Shown in pieces: positions 11,434 through 21,486 of a stretch of 64,000 bases of DNA. The position numbers and the translations under genes were made by a program. The stretch is from Chaetoceros tenuissimus (Eukaryota; Bacillariophyta; Thalassiosirophyceae; Chaetocerotales; Chaetocerotaceae). Location: NCBI GenBank assembly GCA_021927905.1, contig BLLK01000032.1:248001-312000 (forward strand), given 5' to 3'. The number at the start of each line of letters is the position of its first letter. Position 1 is the first letter of the stretch. The notes beneath the pieces are model-generated. The model had not been told where the DNA came from and ran no database searches. It saw only the letters and a list, made by a program, of their open reading frames with translations.

Positions 11434-13470
11434 TTATGCTGCAGGTGCACACTGCTTGAAGTCAACCTTCGAGAGTAAGTAGAAATCAAGAGGAAGCTCC
11501 TGATCACCCTCTTGGCCCGAATGCTCCTCGCCATTTCTCATAGACTCGCAGAAAGCATTCATTGCTTTCTCCATGTCACCAAGGATAAGATATGCATTTC
11601 CAAGCATTTTCAAAAAAGACGGTAATTCTTTTGCTACCGCCTTATTTTCATTCAGTTTGCAAAGTTCTACACCCTCCTTAAAGCATTCCACTGCAGGCTT
11701 TCCTTCGCTACGGGCCATGTATGTGCGACCTAGTTGTTTTAGAGTACCAACTAGATTTGTGATCTTGGTATCCTCGCTACCCTTCTCAATATTGTAGCAT
11801 TCCTGGAAGCATTGAAGAGCTTGAAGCGAGTTCCCAGTATCCATATGTACAGACCCTAGGTTGAAAAGAATGGTAGTGATATCCCTGGTTCTTGCCTGTT
11901 CGGATTTTTTCCTTATGGAGAGACTTTCCTCAAAGCATTTGAGAGCAACTTCATAAGATTGGGTTTTGTAGCAAACCATACCCATAGCGTTCAGAGTAGA
12001 AGAAACCTCAAAGTGAGAACTGCCTTGAGCGTTTACTCTCAATAGTAGGGCCTCTTCGTAAGCCTTCATGGCAGCACTGTACTCTCCACACTTGTCAAAG
12101 ATGTGACCCATGTGTGAAAGAGTAGAAGCTAGCTTGGTCTCTTCGGAAGGTCCCATAGCTCTCTGGATCTTGCATGCCTCTGTATAGTAGTGGAGTGCAT
12201 TTGAGGTATCTCCCAAATTTTGGTTGATGTGGGCAGCATTCAAAGCTGTGTTGACTAAATTGTTTTGTGGATAGTTTGGAATTTGAGTTTCAAATTCATA
12301 GCACTTTTCACAACAAGCTAGTGCAGCTTCCTCGTCACCCATTTTGTAGTACACATTGCATAGACGGTGGAGGGTGTGTGCAACTTCAACTTCAACGTGA
12401 TTTTTTTCGGAGGAACTCACTTTTTGGATAGAGGAGAAAGACTTGATGGACTTCGTGTAGAAGTGAATGGCTTCCTCGAATTCCTCGTCATCTTCATGGA
12501 CCTCAGCAAGACATCTAATAGCAGTAGCAACATCGTTGTGGCTTGTACCAAATACATTTGAAGCGATTTCAATGTATTCCTTGTAGAGGTCTTTAGCAGT
12601 ATCATTAAGATCAAGTTTGTGGTGAGCTTGTGCCATGTTGTTCAAAGTAGCTGCAACATCAATGTGTCGAGCTCCTAGCAGCTTCATGCGGATTTCGTAT
12701 GAAGCCTTGTAGTATTTGATAGCTTCACTGTATTCTTTAGCAATAAACTTTACTCTGCCAATGTTATTGATAACAGTAGCTGTTTCTCTATCGTGATCAT
12801 TACCATCCCCTAATACAGCCGTTCTGATGGAATTTGCCTCGAGGAAATATTGAAGAGTCTTGAAGGTAGTTTCAGAGTCATGACTCAAAGAATACAATCG
12901 GGCAACACCAATGGAGTTCAGTGCAGCAGCAATATCCAAATGACAGTAATTGTATTGAGACCTAGCTACTGCAATACTCCTTTCATAGTACTTGACTGCT
13001 TCTCCATGCTTCCCTAGTCTGAAGTAAGCGTGGCCTAGGTTGTTGAGTACAGCTACTGCAGATGGTCGACATGCTTGGCTCAATGAAAGATTCTCCAGTG
13101 CTTCGAGGCAATCTGAGAAATAGGTAATGGCTTCCTCATTTTCCGAGAGGAAGGAGTGAACAAGCCCTAGGTTGAAAAGAACTGTACAGCGTAGCGTAGC
13201 AGCATCTGGAAGTGCATAGGACTGAGTGCAAGAGATATGAATAGGCTCGGAGAAAGTCCTCATCCCCTCGTCGTATTCATGTTCTAGAGATGAAGTGCTC
13301 TCGGCAGAAGAGCTGAAAGAAGAATCAAGAGACATGTGTTGGGGAGCAGCACTAGTAGTTGGCTTTGAGCAGGTCTCAAAAAGAGCAAGGCTCAAACGTT
13401 CACGAGCAGAATCGTTTAGGCTGGATCTGATAAGAACACAAGCCTCGTTGTTTAGCTGTAAACAATTCAT
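11434..13470 (-). CDS. Kinesin-light-chain-like tetratricopeptide repeat protein, second copy
   Basis: This 678-residue single-exon protein with consecutive TPR_12 repeats (for example NNLGHAYFRLGKHGEAVKYY and NAMGMVCYKTQSYEVALKCF) is a paralogue of the TPR protein at 4058-6097. The lengths are almost equal (678 against 679) and the motif YDEGMRTFSEPI precedes the repeats in the same place. The first repeat region also aligns (VLFNLGLVHSFLSENEEAI against IFYNMGIVYARLQDNPEAL). It has no signal peptide or membrane helix. It probably acts as a cytosolic scaffold, with the partner unknown. The two genes lie on opposite strands with three unrelated genes between them, so they are not a simple tandem duplication. 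Confidence 0.9.
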   Translation of the reverse strand: MNCLQLNNEACVLIRSSLNDSARERLSLALFETCSKPTTSAAPQHMSLDSSFSSSAESTSSLEHEYDEGMRTFSEPIHISCTQSYALPDAATLRCTVLFNLGLVHSFLSENEEAITYFSDCLEALENLSLSQACRPSAVAVLNNLGHAYFRLGKHGEAVKYYERSIAVARSQYNYCHLDIAAALNSIGVARLYSLSHDSETTFKTLQYFLEANSIRTAVLGDGNDHDRETATVINNIGRVKFIAKEYSEAIKYYKASYEIRMKLLGARHIDVAATLNNMAQAHHKLDLNDTAKDLYKEYIEIASNVFGTSHNDVATAIRCLAEVHEDDEEFEEAIHFYTKSIKSFSSIQKVSSSEKNHVEVEVAHTLHRLCNVYYKMGDEEAALACCEKCYEFETQIPNYPQNNLVNTALNAAHINQNLGDTSNALHYYTEACKIQRAMGPSEETKLASTLSHMGHIFDKCGEYSAAMKAYEEALLLRVNAQGSSHFEVSSTLNAMGMVCYKTQSYEVALKCFEESLSIRKKSEQARTRDITTILFNLGSVHMDTGNSLQALQCFQECYNIEKGSEDTKITNLVGTLKQLGRTYMARSEGKPAVECFKEGVELCKLNENKAVAKELPSFLKMLGNAYLILGDMEKAMNAFCESMRNGEEHSGQEGDQELPLDFYLLSKVDFKQCAPAA

Positions 13471-14863
13471 CTTGGAATGATTTCGTAAGGATCGATGATG
13501 TTATGAGGGGAGTGGAATGTAGAATGGTACGTTGGTGTGAATGGCTTCGTCGCGAGGAAGGCTGCTCCCCTTCTTTCAGGCTTCCTCAGCTCCCGAAGAT
13601 CTCTGATTGCGGAGTATCTTTTCTCCGTTTATAAATCAATCGGGTGAAAAAGTCCATTCAAGCTATAACAAACGACTGGAACAGCTGCCATGTCATGATA
13701 TTTATCTACGTACAATGCATACAGTACCTAAAATGTCAACTGTTGTTGATTTCAAAAAATGATAAAAATAGCCAAGAATTGAAACGATCAAAGTTGAAGC
13801 AGTTTAGGTGATATCGGAGAAATATCACGCAAGGGCAAGGAACAATATGAATATGAAGCCGTATAGAGAATAGAGTTATAGAAATAAGAGTAATCATGAA
13901 ATGGATGGAAAACAATAATGAAAAATTTCTGTTATTTCGTTCAATGCGAAGTCGAGTAAAGTTTTCTCATTTTAGAAATCTCAGTTGCAGAAGTTCTCTC
14001 GGTTCCCAATTTAGGGATTTTCCTTCATTCCATCCGGACAGTTTGTCCGCGGATAAAATATCATTATTTATTATTTTTCAACTGGAATATCCGTTTCTCC
14101 GAAAAAGTATACAATCTCGTACTTGAACTTCCTCTTGGTAAATCCTCCAACTTCAATCAATCGTTGATTGTTAGCATAATCAGCACTATCAGAGGGAATG
14201 GTCAAGCAATAGTGTTTACACAATCAAATCGTACATAAATCAAACATTTCCATTTCCAAGAGATACTACTCTCGTCAATCAATCCAGTGGACGAATGACG
14301 AAGCGACAATAATAATTCTACCCTAACCCTAACCCTAAATAGATTTGACACGATCTCTCATTTATAGGTTTTCTTTCAGGGATGAAGAAGTTTAAAGTTT
14401 CTTCTTTTCTTTCCCTGATGATTGATTATCCCTAAGACGATTTTGACTGGGATACTCGACACTGTCGCCTTCAACACGACAATTTCAATAATGCTATTGA
14501 AGGAGAGGATATTGAAGACGTACACTTTGTGGATGGTAGAGAACAAATAATATTGGATATTGTAAGACCAAATAGAGGTCTTTCTCGTAATCTGTTGAAG
14601 ATCGTTGTATATATTCCTGAGTCGCAATTAGAAATATTCTTCCTTTGAAGAACAAAGATTTGTAGGGAGATAAGTGTAAAATGTGTGTTGGGATTGAGCG
14701 TTTAGATAAGAGGGAAAATATATTTCTCTATGTTGTAATGAATATGATTTGTACGTGCGCATAATATATTCGTCAAAATCAATAAAAGGAATAAAAATTA
14801 GATATGTATTTTATTCATTTGAAAAACGATCTCTAGTGGTAAGAAGATGTCTGTATCTGCAAC
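13471..14863. other. Long non-coding gap
   Basis: This gap of about 1.4 kb lies between two minus-strand genes. It includes the promoter of the TPR gene and a short telomere-like run at 14320-14338. Open frames up to 83 codons (around 14376-14627) have AT-rich composition and no recognisable domain. No tRNA or repeat family was recognised. Confidence 0.5.
14320..14338. repeat. Interstitial telomere-type repeat (CCCTAA)3
   Basis: Three CCCTAA units in a row (TTAGGG on the other strand) lie in the non-coding gap. TTAGGG is the telomere repeat used by many eukaryotes, including stramenopiles. The run is short and flanked by ordinary intergenic sequence. Confidence 0.7.
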
Positions 14864-16201
14864 TTATTTCATGTTGCAGAATTCTGTGATGGCATCTTTT
14901 GCAGCAACATGAGTGTTTCCAGGAGGCGCAGTTGGCACATATGAATTATTTTCGCGAAGCCATAGTTGCGCAATCCACTTATCTGCTGGAGCATCGGAAG
15001 AAAGTGCTTCTCCTGCATGCAATGTGCGAATATCGAATGGGGTCTTTGGTACTCCTCCAGCAGCTGGAAAGAAAAGGAGAGCCGACCCTTTCTTTGGTTG
15101 AACTTTTAAATAATCACCTGCAGCACCATTCAAGTCTCTAAAAACAGTGCTTCCTCCATTATTTTCGCCCACGTCAGTCAAATATACCAAAAGAGTTGCC
15201 ACACGCTGACCACCATTAGATTCGAGGTCGTCAGAAGGAGCCAAAGCATCCAAATGCCAAGTGAATTTTTCAGTTTGTTGGTAACGAACAGTCTGTGGTT
15301 CTTCCCAACGATCTATATCTCTCAATCCTATCAATCTAGAAGCTTTACTCATAAGTTCTGGAACAGACTTGAAGTGATGAAACCATGTCGTTGAGGTTCT
15401 CTGTGCTTTTGCGAGACTATCTTTTCCAACAGTTTTTGATCTACTCATCATAGGTGCATCATTGTTACTTGTTCTCTTCTCTGGATTTGCACATAAGTCA
15501 ACGTACTTATCGCATTCTTCGGAAGTAAAAAAGTCATCGATTGCTAAAACCATGGGATCAACATGTAACACACGGAATTTAGAGAACGATGGAAGATTTT
15601 CAATAATCTTCAATTGTTCTTCACTAAGTTTTGACGGTGTAGACTTTGACGATGGTGAAGAGACACTTCCACCACTTGCACCTGCAATCAAATCGTCGAA
15701 ATCACTATTTGATTTCAACAGGTCACCGAAATCTGAGGAAGAAGAAGATGGCTTTGGACTCCCACCAGAAATTAGATCGTCAAAAGACATGGATGATTCT
15801 TCTTCGTTACTTTCTTTCTCTTCGTCATCGAACCATCCAGGTGGAAAGTTGAAATCTTTAAACCCGTATATGTGACCCAGTCTATCATACATTTCATTTG
15901 ACAAATCTTTTGCATTTTCGCGATCTTCAACAGAAGATGCTACAAGAGTCTCCTTTACTGATGCTTCCAAAGCAGGAAATGCATCGTAGTCACTTGCCTC
16001 CTGCTTTTTCGGGGTCTTCTTCTCTACGACAGTGCCGAATCCACCTGTACTTGTAGTTGTTGCCTTCTTTTTCTTCTTTGCTTTTGCATCTAGGCTTGTA
16101 GTTTGGTGAACAGTGATGCCTTTGTAGGATGGTGCAAATGCTTGCACCAAATTGGAAGCTTCTGCAAGAAAAAGTAATGAAATAGAGGATTTGATGTGCA
16201 T
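14864..16201 (-). CDS. 2-oxoglutarate/Fe(II) dioxygenase, prolyl 4-hydroxylase-like, plastid-targeted
   Basis: This protein of about 445 residues starts at the ATG at 16201; the frame extends upstream without an ATG. The N-terminus MHIKSSISLLFLAEAS is a signal peptide followed by NLVQAFAPSY, an ASAFAP-type plastid import motif. A Ser-rich acidic linker precedes the C-terminal prolyl 4-hydroxylase alpha-subunit-like domain, which begins near VLAIDDFFTSEECD. The iron ligands are visible: HxD in FTWHLDAL (about 316 and 318) and the distal His in TLHAGEAL (about 395). A downstream basic residue (DKWIAQLW) may hold 2-oxoglutarate. The expected reaction is hydroxylation of a protein side chain. Finding it in the plastid is unusual, since most P4Hs act in the ER, so the target prediction matters. 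Confidence 0.87.
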   Translation of the reverse strand: MHIKSSISLLFLAEASNLVQAFAPSYKGITVHQTTSLDAKAKKKKKATTTSTGGFGTVVEKKTPKKQEASDYDAFPALEASVKETLVASSVEDRENAKDLSNEMYDRLGHIYGFKDFNFPPGWFDDEEKESNEEESSMSFDDLISGGSPKPSSSSSDFGDLLKSNSDFDDLIAGASGGSVSSPSSKSTPSKLSEEQLKIIENLPSFSKFRVLHVDPMVLAIDDFFTSEECDKYVDLCANPEKRTSNNDAPMMSRSKTVGKDSLAKAQRTSTTWFHHFKSVPELMSKASRLIGLRDIDRWEEPQTVRYQQTEKFTWHLDALAPSDDLESNGGQRVATLLVYLTDVGENNGGSTVFRDLNGAAGDYLKVQPKKGSALLFFPAAGGVPKTPFDIRTLHAGEALSSDAPADKWIAQLWLRENNSYVPTAPPGNTHVAAKDAITEFCNMK

Positions 16202-16595
16202 ATTATTGATGTATCGATGTAGAACTTTTATGCAATTCACATAGAGTTTTAGTACTTGGTTCTTTCTCTATTTGAGATGAACTAGAAACCAAAACCAGAG
16301 GTCAGATTTCTTCAATTTTCAATTCTGTCTCTGTCGTCTGTCAGCCGTACGTTGAAGTACGTCATCTCTATTCCTCTTTTCTTTCCTTTCTTTTTGAATA
16401 TGAAACTAGAGTGTCTTTTAGATTTTAGCGATGGGCTTCAAGTTGACATCGAAAACGTTCAAGCGTTCAAGTGAAATTTGGAGTTTCTACACTCCCCTTG
16501 AATTTAAATTCCCCATCCAAATTGATCCAAACATATCTATTCTTCATTTTCTTTCCTACAAAATACTCTATATATCTACAACGTGACTCGGCGAA
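16202..16595. other. Divergent intergenic region, oxygenase / RING-Myb gene
   Basis: This gap of about 390 bases separates divergent genes. It contains a GTACGTCATC element near 16355-16365, whose ACGTCA core resembles a bZIP (CRE-like) half site. No coding sequence was recognised. Confidence 0.4.
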
Positions 16596-18125
16596 ATGAA
16601 TAGTTTGAATGTGGGAGGGTCTTTTCAGCAGAAACATGAAAAGGCGTCGAAGAAAGCTCTTGGTATTTTGAATAAACTTCTTCATGAAACCCAATGGTTT
16701 GAATGTCCAGTGTGTTTGGAATTACTACAAGATGTACACGTTATACCTGAATGTATGCATAGATTCTGTCATTCATGCATTACTAAAAGCTTGGATAAAT
16801 GTGGTCGAGAATGTCCAAGCTGTAGATGTCGTATAGTGGGAAAACGTGGGTTAAGAAAGGATGTCGTAATGGAAGGTATTCTACAGCAAATTGCCTCAGC
16901 AGCAAAGGTTTTAGACGATGCTTGTAATATGCATGAGATTATTGATATAATGGATTCTGAATCTGATGATGATTCTATAGTTGAAATGGAAGATCTTGCT
17001 ACTTGTAAAAGGGTACCAATAGAGGATAGTTGTATCGACGAAAATGATACAAATGTCGACAAGGGTATAGATAGTGATTCAATACCTTCAAGAAAGCGAA
17101 AACTCGAAAAGAAAAGCGATAGTGATGAAAATTATGACTATTCGTCACATGATGAAAATGGAAAACCATATGCAAATGATCATTCCATGGAAGAAACTGA
17201 GACACCCAAATTTCTTGATAATGATTTTTTTCGAGCCTATATTTGCAGATTGAAACTCTATTTTCAAACATATGGGACTGACAAATTGGATGCCAACCTA
17301 GACCCTCAGTTGTATTACATGTATGGCAAAATAACACAAGATCGATTTTTGAAAACAAAAGAGCAGCTTGATATGTTGGAAGAATTGAATCAGTACAGGG
17401 AACAGCTCTCTCTATCAAAAAAAGTAGAGCACTCCGGGGCAACTCTCCATCGTATTGAACCATTTTCTCAAAAAGAGCCATATATTACAAATATGAATCA
17501 GGTTGGAGATACAAATTTGAAATTTAGTTCTGAAGCGATAATGGGCGGCATTGGTATGGAGCCTATAAGAGCTGTAGCAACTGAAGAAGCTCATCACAAT
17601 AATGACAATGAACACCAGAAACAGTCATTGTTGGCAAGCATAAGACAGGGTACTGACGTGGAATTTAATAATGTATCTACGAAAGACAGCAATGGTATGA
17701 AGACAAACCATCCTAAATTTTGGACGGAAGAGGAAGATGCAAAACTGTACTCAATTGTCTCTCCCTTGAAAGGCGAAATAGGTATAAGATGGGCAGATAT
17801 ACAAAGATATTATTTTCCAGGAAGAAGCTCTAAATCAATACGAGATCGTTGGGTAAATCATCTCAATCCCAATCTTACAAATCTACCATTTGATGATGAC
17901 GACGATAAGAAGCTGTGGGAAGCCTACAAAAAATATGGGAAGAAATGGGTTTTGCTATCTAGCAAATGTTTTGACTCTACAAGATCGGAAAATGAACTGA
18001 AGAATCGATTTAATGGTAGAACGTTTCAAAAATTTGTCTCAGAACATTTTGGCCCTAATGAATATCCAAAAAAAGAATCCAAGGTCAAATGGAAGCTGAT
18101 AAAGAAAGTTGATAATGATAAATAA
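16596..18125 (+). CDS. RING1-like zinc finger fused to Myb/SANT repeats
   Basis: This 509-residue single-exon protein begins with a C3HC4 RING finger (about 37-77, CPVCLE..PECMHRFCHSCI..CPSCRC) followed by a basic IVGKRGLRKD stretch. This is the pattern of the Polycomb RING1 family and its plant homologues. A long acidic linker follows. The C-terminal part (about 375-485) has Myb/SANT repeats: FWTEEEDAKLYSIV, then IRDRWVNHLNPN and a second repeat ending KNRFNGRTFQKFV. The Myb part is close to that of the gene at 43923-46429, which shares IRDRWVNHLNPN. The inferred role is a DNA-bound E3 ubiquitin ligase in chromatin or transcription. Fusion of these two domains is not standard. The RING of the next gene (18634) is its closest relative in the window. 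Confidence 0.9.
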   Translation: MNSLNVGGSFQQKHEKASKKALGILNKLLHETQWFECPVCLELLQDVHVIPECMHRFCHSCITKSLDKCGRECPSCRCRIVGKRGLRKDVVMEGILQQIASAAKVLDDACNMHEIIDIMDSESDDDSIVEMEDLATCKRVPIEDSCIDENDTNVDKGIDSDSIPSRKRKLEKKSDSDENYDYSSHDENGKPYANDHSMEETETPKFLDNDFFRAYICRLKLYFQTYGTDKLDANLDPQLYYMYGKITQDRFLKTKEQLDMLEELNQYREQLSLSKKVEHSGATLHRIEPFSQKEPYITNMNQVGDTNLKFSSEAIMGGIGMEPIRAVATEEAHHNNDNEHQKQSLLASIRQGTDVEFNNVSTKDSNGMKTNHPKFWTEEEDAKLYSIVSPLKGEIGIRWADIQRYYFPGRSSKSIRDRWVNHLNPNLTNLPFDDDDDKKLWEAYKKYGKKWVLLSSKCFDSTRSENELKNRFNGRTFQKFVSEHFGPNEYPKKESKVKWKLIKKVDNDK

Positions 18126-18633
18126 AAAATTCAGTCATCTAGAATGCTGCTTGGGGGCGCGCAAGATTTCGCTTTCAAGGAGTAATGGAAATACGTATTT
18201 GCTATTTGAATTAGATGAATAAGTAATAATTTTACGTAGAACGATCAAGTAGTTGCAACCTAGGATTCCTTAATGTCCATCTTAGACCTCATAAAGTAGC
18301 TACCAGCCACTGAGTACTTTTTGTTTGGAAACAAAGGTGGATAAAAAGTAGAATACATTTGGAATTGTGGTTAGATTATTATCGGGTAAATTATGGTTAT
18401 TATCATAGTACATCACATACTTACGCGTGAGAGAAGCAAGGAAGGAAGGATTTTCCCAAATAATTTTACATTCTTCCATTCTTCAACATCACATGGACGT
18501 CAAACGTCAAACCTATTCTCTCATTCCTATATTCCAACTGCAAAATCATTAAATCAGACTACGTTCTATCTTTCATTCAGATATTATAAAGATTATTGTC
18601 TTTGTGACACTGCGTTCTTTTTCAATTTTTGCG
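18126..18633. other. Intergenic region between RING genes
   Basis: This 508-base gap lies between two genes on the same strand and holds the 3' end of the first and the promoter of the second. It is AT-rich, with no recognisable gene. Confidence 0.4.
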
Positions 18634-21444
18634 ATGACATCTAAAGCTCTTTCATTACATCTGGAAAATGAGGGTGGCGACATTCATGTGCCTACTAATG
18701 ATAACACAACTAGTTCTTCGAGTGGTAGTTCTCAATCATCAATCATAGTTGACTGTAGTAAAGAAAGCATCAATGAACTTGGCGTTGCATCTGCACAGAT
18801 AGATAATGTGAATGGTTCAGAGAACCTTCAAATGCAAACGATGTCTGGTGAGAATCATGAAAGCAGCAATGGCTCAAATAATTTGAAAGCAAACGGTGAA
18901 GAAACCAAAGTGAAAAATACTGCGGTTTCATGTGATACTAGAAAAATTGGTTTGGAGACAAATGAGAACGTCCGAAAATCATGTTTAGATGAAGTTGGGA
19001 TGCAGCAGGATTATGTTCAAGTTCCAAAGAAGAATGATAAGAACATCATATTTTTGTCAGATGATAGCAGCGACCATAGTTCAGAATTGTACCTCAGTCC
19101 TAATGATAAGAAAGAAGATGAAGATACTGAGGGAAGCGAACATGATGATGATAGTCTCCATAATGGAGCTTTTCTAGAAAATAATCGTCGTCATAAACGT
19201 ACGGATTCTCCATATACTCCTCGAATCCATGGAGAAGATAATGAACTGACTCAAAAAGATGAAGTTATTCCAGATCATAATGACATGTTTCCACTTTGTG
19301 ATAGAGTAGACTTGGAATATGAGGATGTTGAGAGCGAGGAAGTAAAAGAAGTAAATGCACCTCTTGTCTCTGAAAAACCTCCCTCTGATAGAAAAAAGGA
19401 TGAAAGTTCATGCAAGATACTTGACAGTGAAACTGATGACGATCCTAGTTTCGACCAAGAAAATTCTATTTGTGAAATGGATCAAGCAATGGATGTTTTG
19501 AATGCTGTTGCGAGACAAGAAATTTGTAAATCAGAAGGAGTTGAATCAAAAATGTCAAGCTTGGAAGGTCAGACATTCGACATAAAGGTGGGAATGAAAT
19601 TTTTCATATTTTCCAAAGGAACTGGTGAGATTCCTGTTGAATTGCAAGAAATATCAGAAAATGGGAATTTAGTGACTATTCAAATGATTAGAAATCGGTT
19701 GAAACGAACAATTCCTAGAGAAAGCTTGCTCGAATACACTGAAGAAAGGGTTAGGCGCTATTGTGGTAGGATTCGCCAAAGAGGGGGGAATATATCATGT
19801 ATGGAAACACGGGTAGGACCTGAAACGGCTCGTCAAAAAGGTCCAAAAGGCAAAACAAAGGGTGCGATATCACTTAATTCAAACGATTCCTTTCAGGTAG
19901 AAACAAGGAAGAATGAAGGATCTTCTACAAATGATGACGTATCACAAGCCTGTCTTGAAATTCCAGTCAATGATGCAGAAAAGATAACTGTAGCGAGGAC
20001 GATTCTGAACCAACTCATACAAAACGCAAATGGGTTCAAATGTACAATTTGCCTTGAAGTCATGAAGAATCCTGTTGTCTTACCAGAATGTATGCATAGG
20101 TTCTGTGAAGCTTGTGTTGAAAAGAGTCTTCGAAAGTGTAAACACGAGTGTCCAAATTGTAGATGCAAAATAGTTTCAAGGCGAGATTTTAGAAAAGATT
20201 TGATGTTACAAGGGATATTAGAAAAAGTAACGACATTATCATTAATGGTTGGAGGGCAGCGTCTTACTACTAGTGCCGATTCGTCGGAATCCTTAAATCA
20301 AGATAATATCGGGTCATATCAGAATCATCAAACTGCAGGAAAGCGGAAAATTGAAGATTGTGGTAGTGTTGAGATTTCTAAATCAGCAAATGATGCCGGC
20401 AACAATTTTATGGCCTCTAAGAGGTATCGCAAAGCTTCATATAGTGTGGAAGATAAAAAGAAAGTTGAGAGTGAACTCAGGGATAAAGTCTTTTTCGATA
20501 CATTACAGCTTTGGAAAGAATTCGTAAGCACCAATGGTACAGAGCCTTCAGTAACAAGAAATGCAAAATTACATTTATGGCAGACGAATATTCGAACATT
20601 GTACAAAAATAGGGGCAAGAAAGGAGTTAATCTTCTTAGTACACATAGAATGAAAGCTTTGGTCGAAGCTGGGTTTGTATTCGATCATTTGAAGAAGAAG
20701 AAGAATACTCAGAAGAAAGTGCTCGGTATGACTGATAATTGCATTCCCCAAGAGACATTATCCACGTCAGACGATGCAATTAAAAGTGTTAAAAAAGAAA
20801 ATACCCACGAAGATATCATTCCATTTACTCATGACGAAGAATTGTTTCAAGTGCATCTAGAAGAATGGAAGGAATTTTATGACCAACATGGTAGATTTAT
20901 CACATGGAAAGATGGACATGAAAAGCTATACAAATGGCAGAGTTATGTGCTTCGTGGAGTTCAAGGAGCGAAGAGTGGTGCCATTATGAATAAACGAAAA
21001 TGGGATTTACTCCAAGGAACCATCTTTATTAGTGAAAAAGATTCTTTCCTAAATTCAAACATAAAAGCTGAAGAACGGCAAAATCTTGTATCTGTTGGTT
21101 CAAATGAAACTTCTCCAGGCAATTCTGTTAACATTGAGCCTATTGTCATTGGGGACAGAGGAGAAATTCAAGCCATGAAAGTATGCCATGAATATAGCAA
21201 TAAGGAATTTGATCACTGCTTGCAAGAATGGATTCAATTTCGTTCAAAACATGGAGTAGATCCAAGTGCAAATGAAGATGGATATCTTTATCTTTGGCAG
21301 AATAGAGTGCGAAAATCATATTGGCGAAAAAAACAGGTTTTCAAGTCATATGCTCCAAAGCTGACAAAAAAACGCATGGAAGCTTTAGAAAATGCTGGGT
21401 TCACTTTTGAGGACTATGATATTATTCCTTCAGTAGCAATTTAA
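18634..21444 (+). CDS. RING1-like zinc finger protein with three helicase-associated (HA) domains
   Basis: This 936-residue single-exon protein starts at the ATG at 18634; the longer frame lacks an earlier ATG. The first 310 residues are acidic and disordered. A folded patch (GMKFFIFSKGTGEIPVELQE, about 320-380) of unknown type follows. The C3HC4 RING (about 470-512, CTICLE..PECMHRFCEACV..CPNCRC) and the trailing IVSRRDFRKD resemble RING1. Three copies of the HA domain (PF03457-like: W..F...HG, LYLWQN.VR, R...L...GF.F) lie at about 620-686, 736-800 and 858-925; the second is the most diverged. HA domains are common in diatom proteins and thought to bind nucleic acid. With the preceding gene it forms a tandem pair of RING proteins with different DNA-contacting partners. 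E3 ligase activity is inferred. Confidence 0.88.
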   Translation: MTSKALSLHLENEGGDIHVPTNDNTTSSSSGSSQSSIIVDCSKESINELGVASAQIDNVNGSENLQMQTMSGENHESSNGSNNLKANGEETKVKNTAVSCDTRKIGLETNENVRKSCLDEVGMQQDYVQVPKKNDKNIIFLSDDSSDHSSELYLSPNDKKEDEDTEGSEHDDDSLHNGAFLENNRRHKRTDSPYTPRIHGEDNELTQKDEVIPDHNDMFPLCDRVDLEYEDVESEEVKEVNAPLVSEKPPSDRKKDESSCKILDSETDDDPSFDQENSICEMDQAMDVLNAVARQEICKSEGVESKMSSLEGQTFDIKVGMKFFIFSKGTGEIPVELQEISENGNLVTIQMIRNRLKRTIPRESLLEYTEERVRRYCGRIRQRGGNISCMETRVGPETARQKGPKGKTKGAISLNSNDSFQVETRKNEGSSTNDDVSQACLEIPVNDAEKITVARTILNQLIQNANGFKCTICLEVMKNPVVLPECMHRFCEACVEKSLRKCKHECPNCRCKIVSRRDFRKDLMLQGILEKVTTLSLMVGGQRLTTSADSSESLNQDNIGSYQNHQTAGKRKIEDCGSVEISKSANDAGNNFMASKRYRKASYSVEDKKKVESELRDKVFFDTLQLWKEFVSTNGTEPSVTRNAKLHLWQTNIRTLYKNRGKKGVNLLSTHRMKALVEAGFVFDHLKKKKNTQKKVLGMTDNCIPQETLSTSDDAIKSVKKENTHEDIIPFTHDEELFQVHLEEWKEFYDQHGRFITWKDGHEKLYKWQSYVLRGVQGAKSGAIMNKRKWDLLQGTIFISEKDSFLNSNIKAEERQNLVSVGSNETSPGNSVNIEPIVIGDRGEIQAMKVCHEYSNKEFDHCLQEWIQFRSKHGVDPSANEDGYLYLWQNRVRKSYWRKKQVFKSYAPKLTKKRMEALENAGFTFEDYDIIPSVAI

Positions 21445-21486
21445 TGTATAATTAGTAAAGAAATAAAAATGAAGCGATAAAACTCT

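Noticed and set aside
14376-14627. 83-codon minus-strand frame in the 1.4-kb gap
   Set aside because: AT-rich composition (Ile, Asn, Tyr), no ATG-supported start and no domain.
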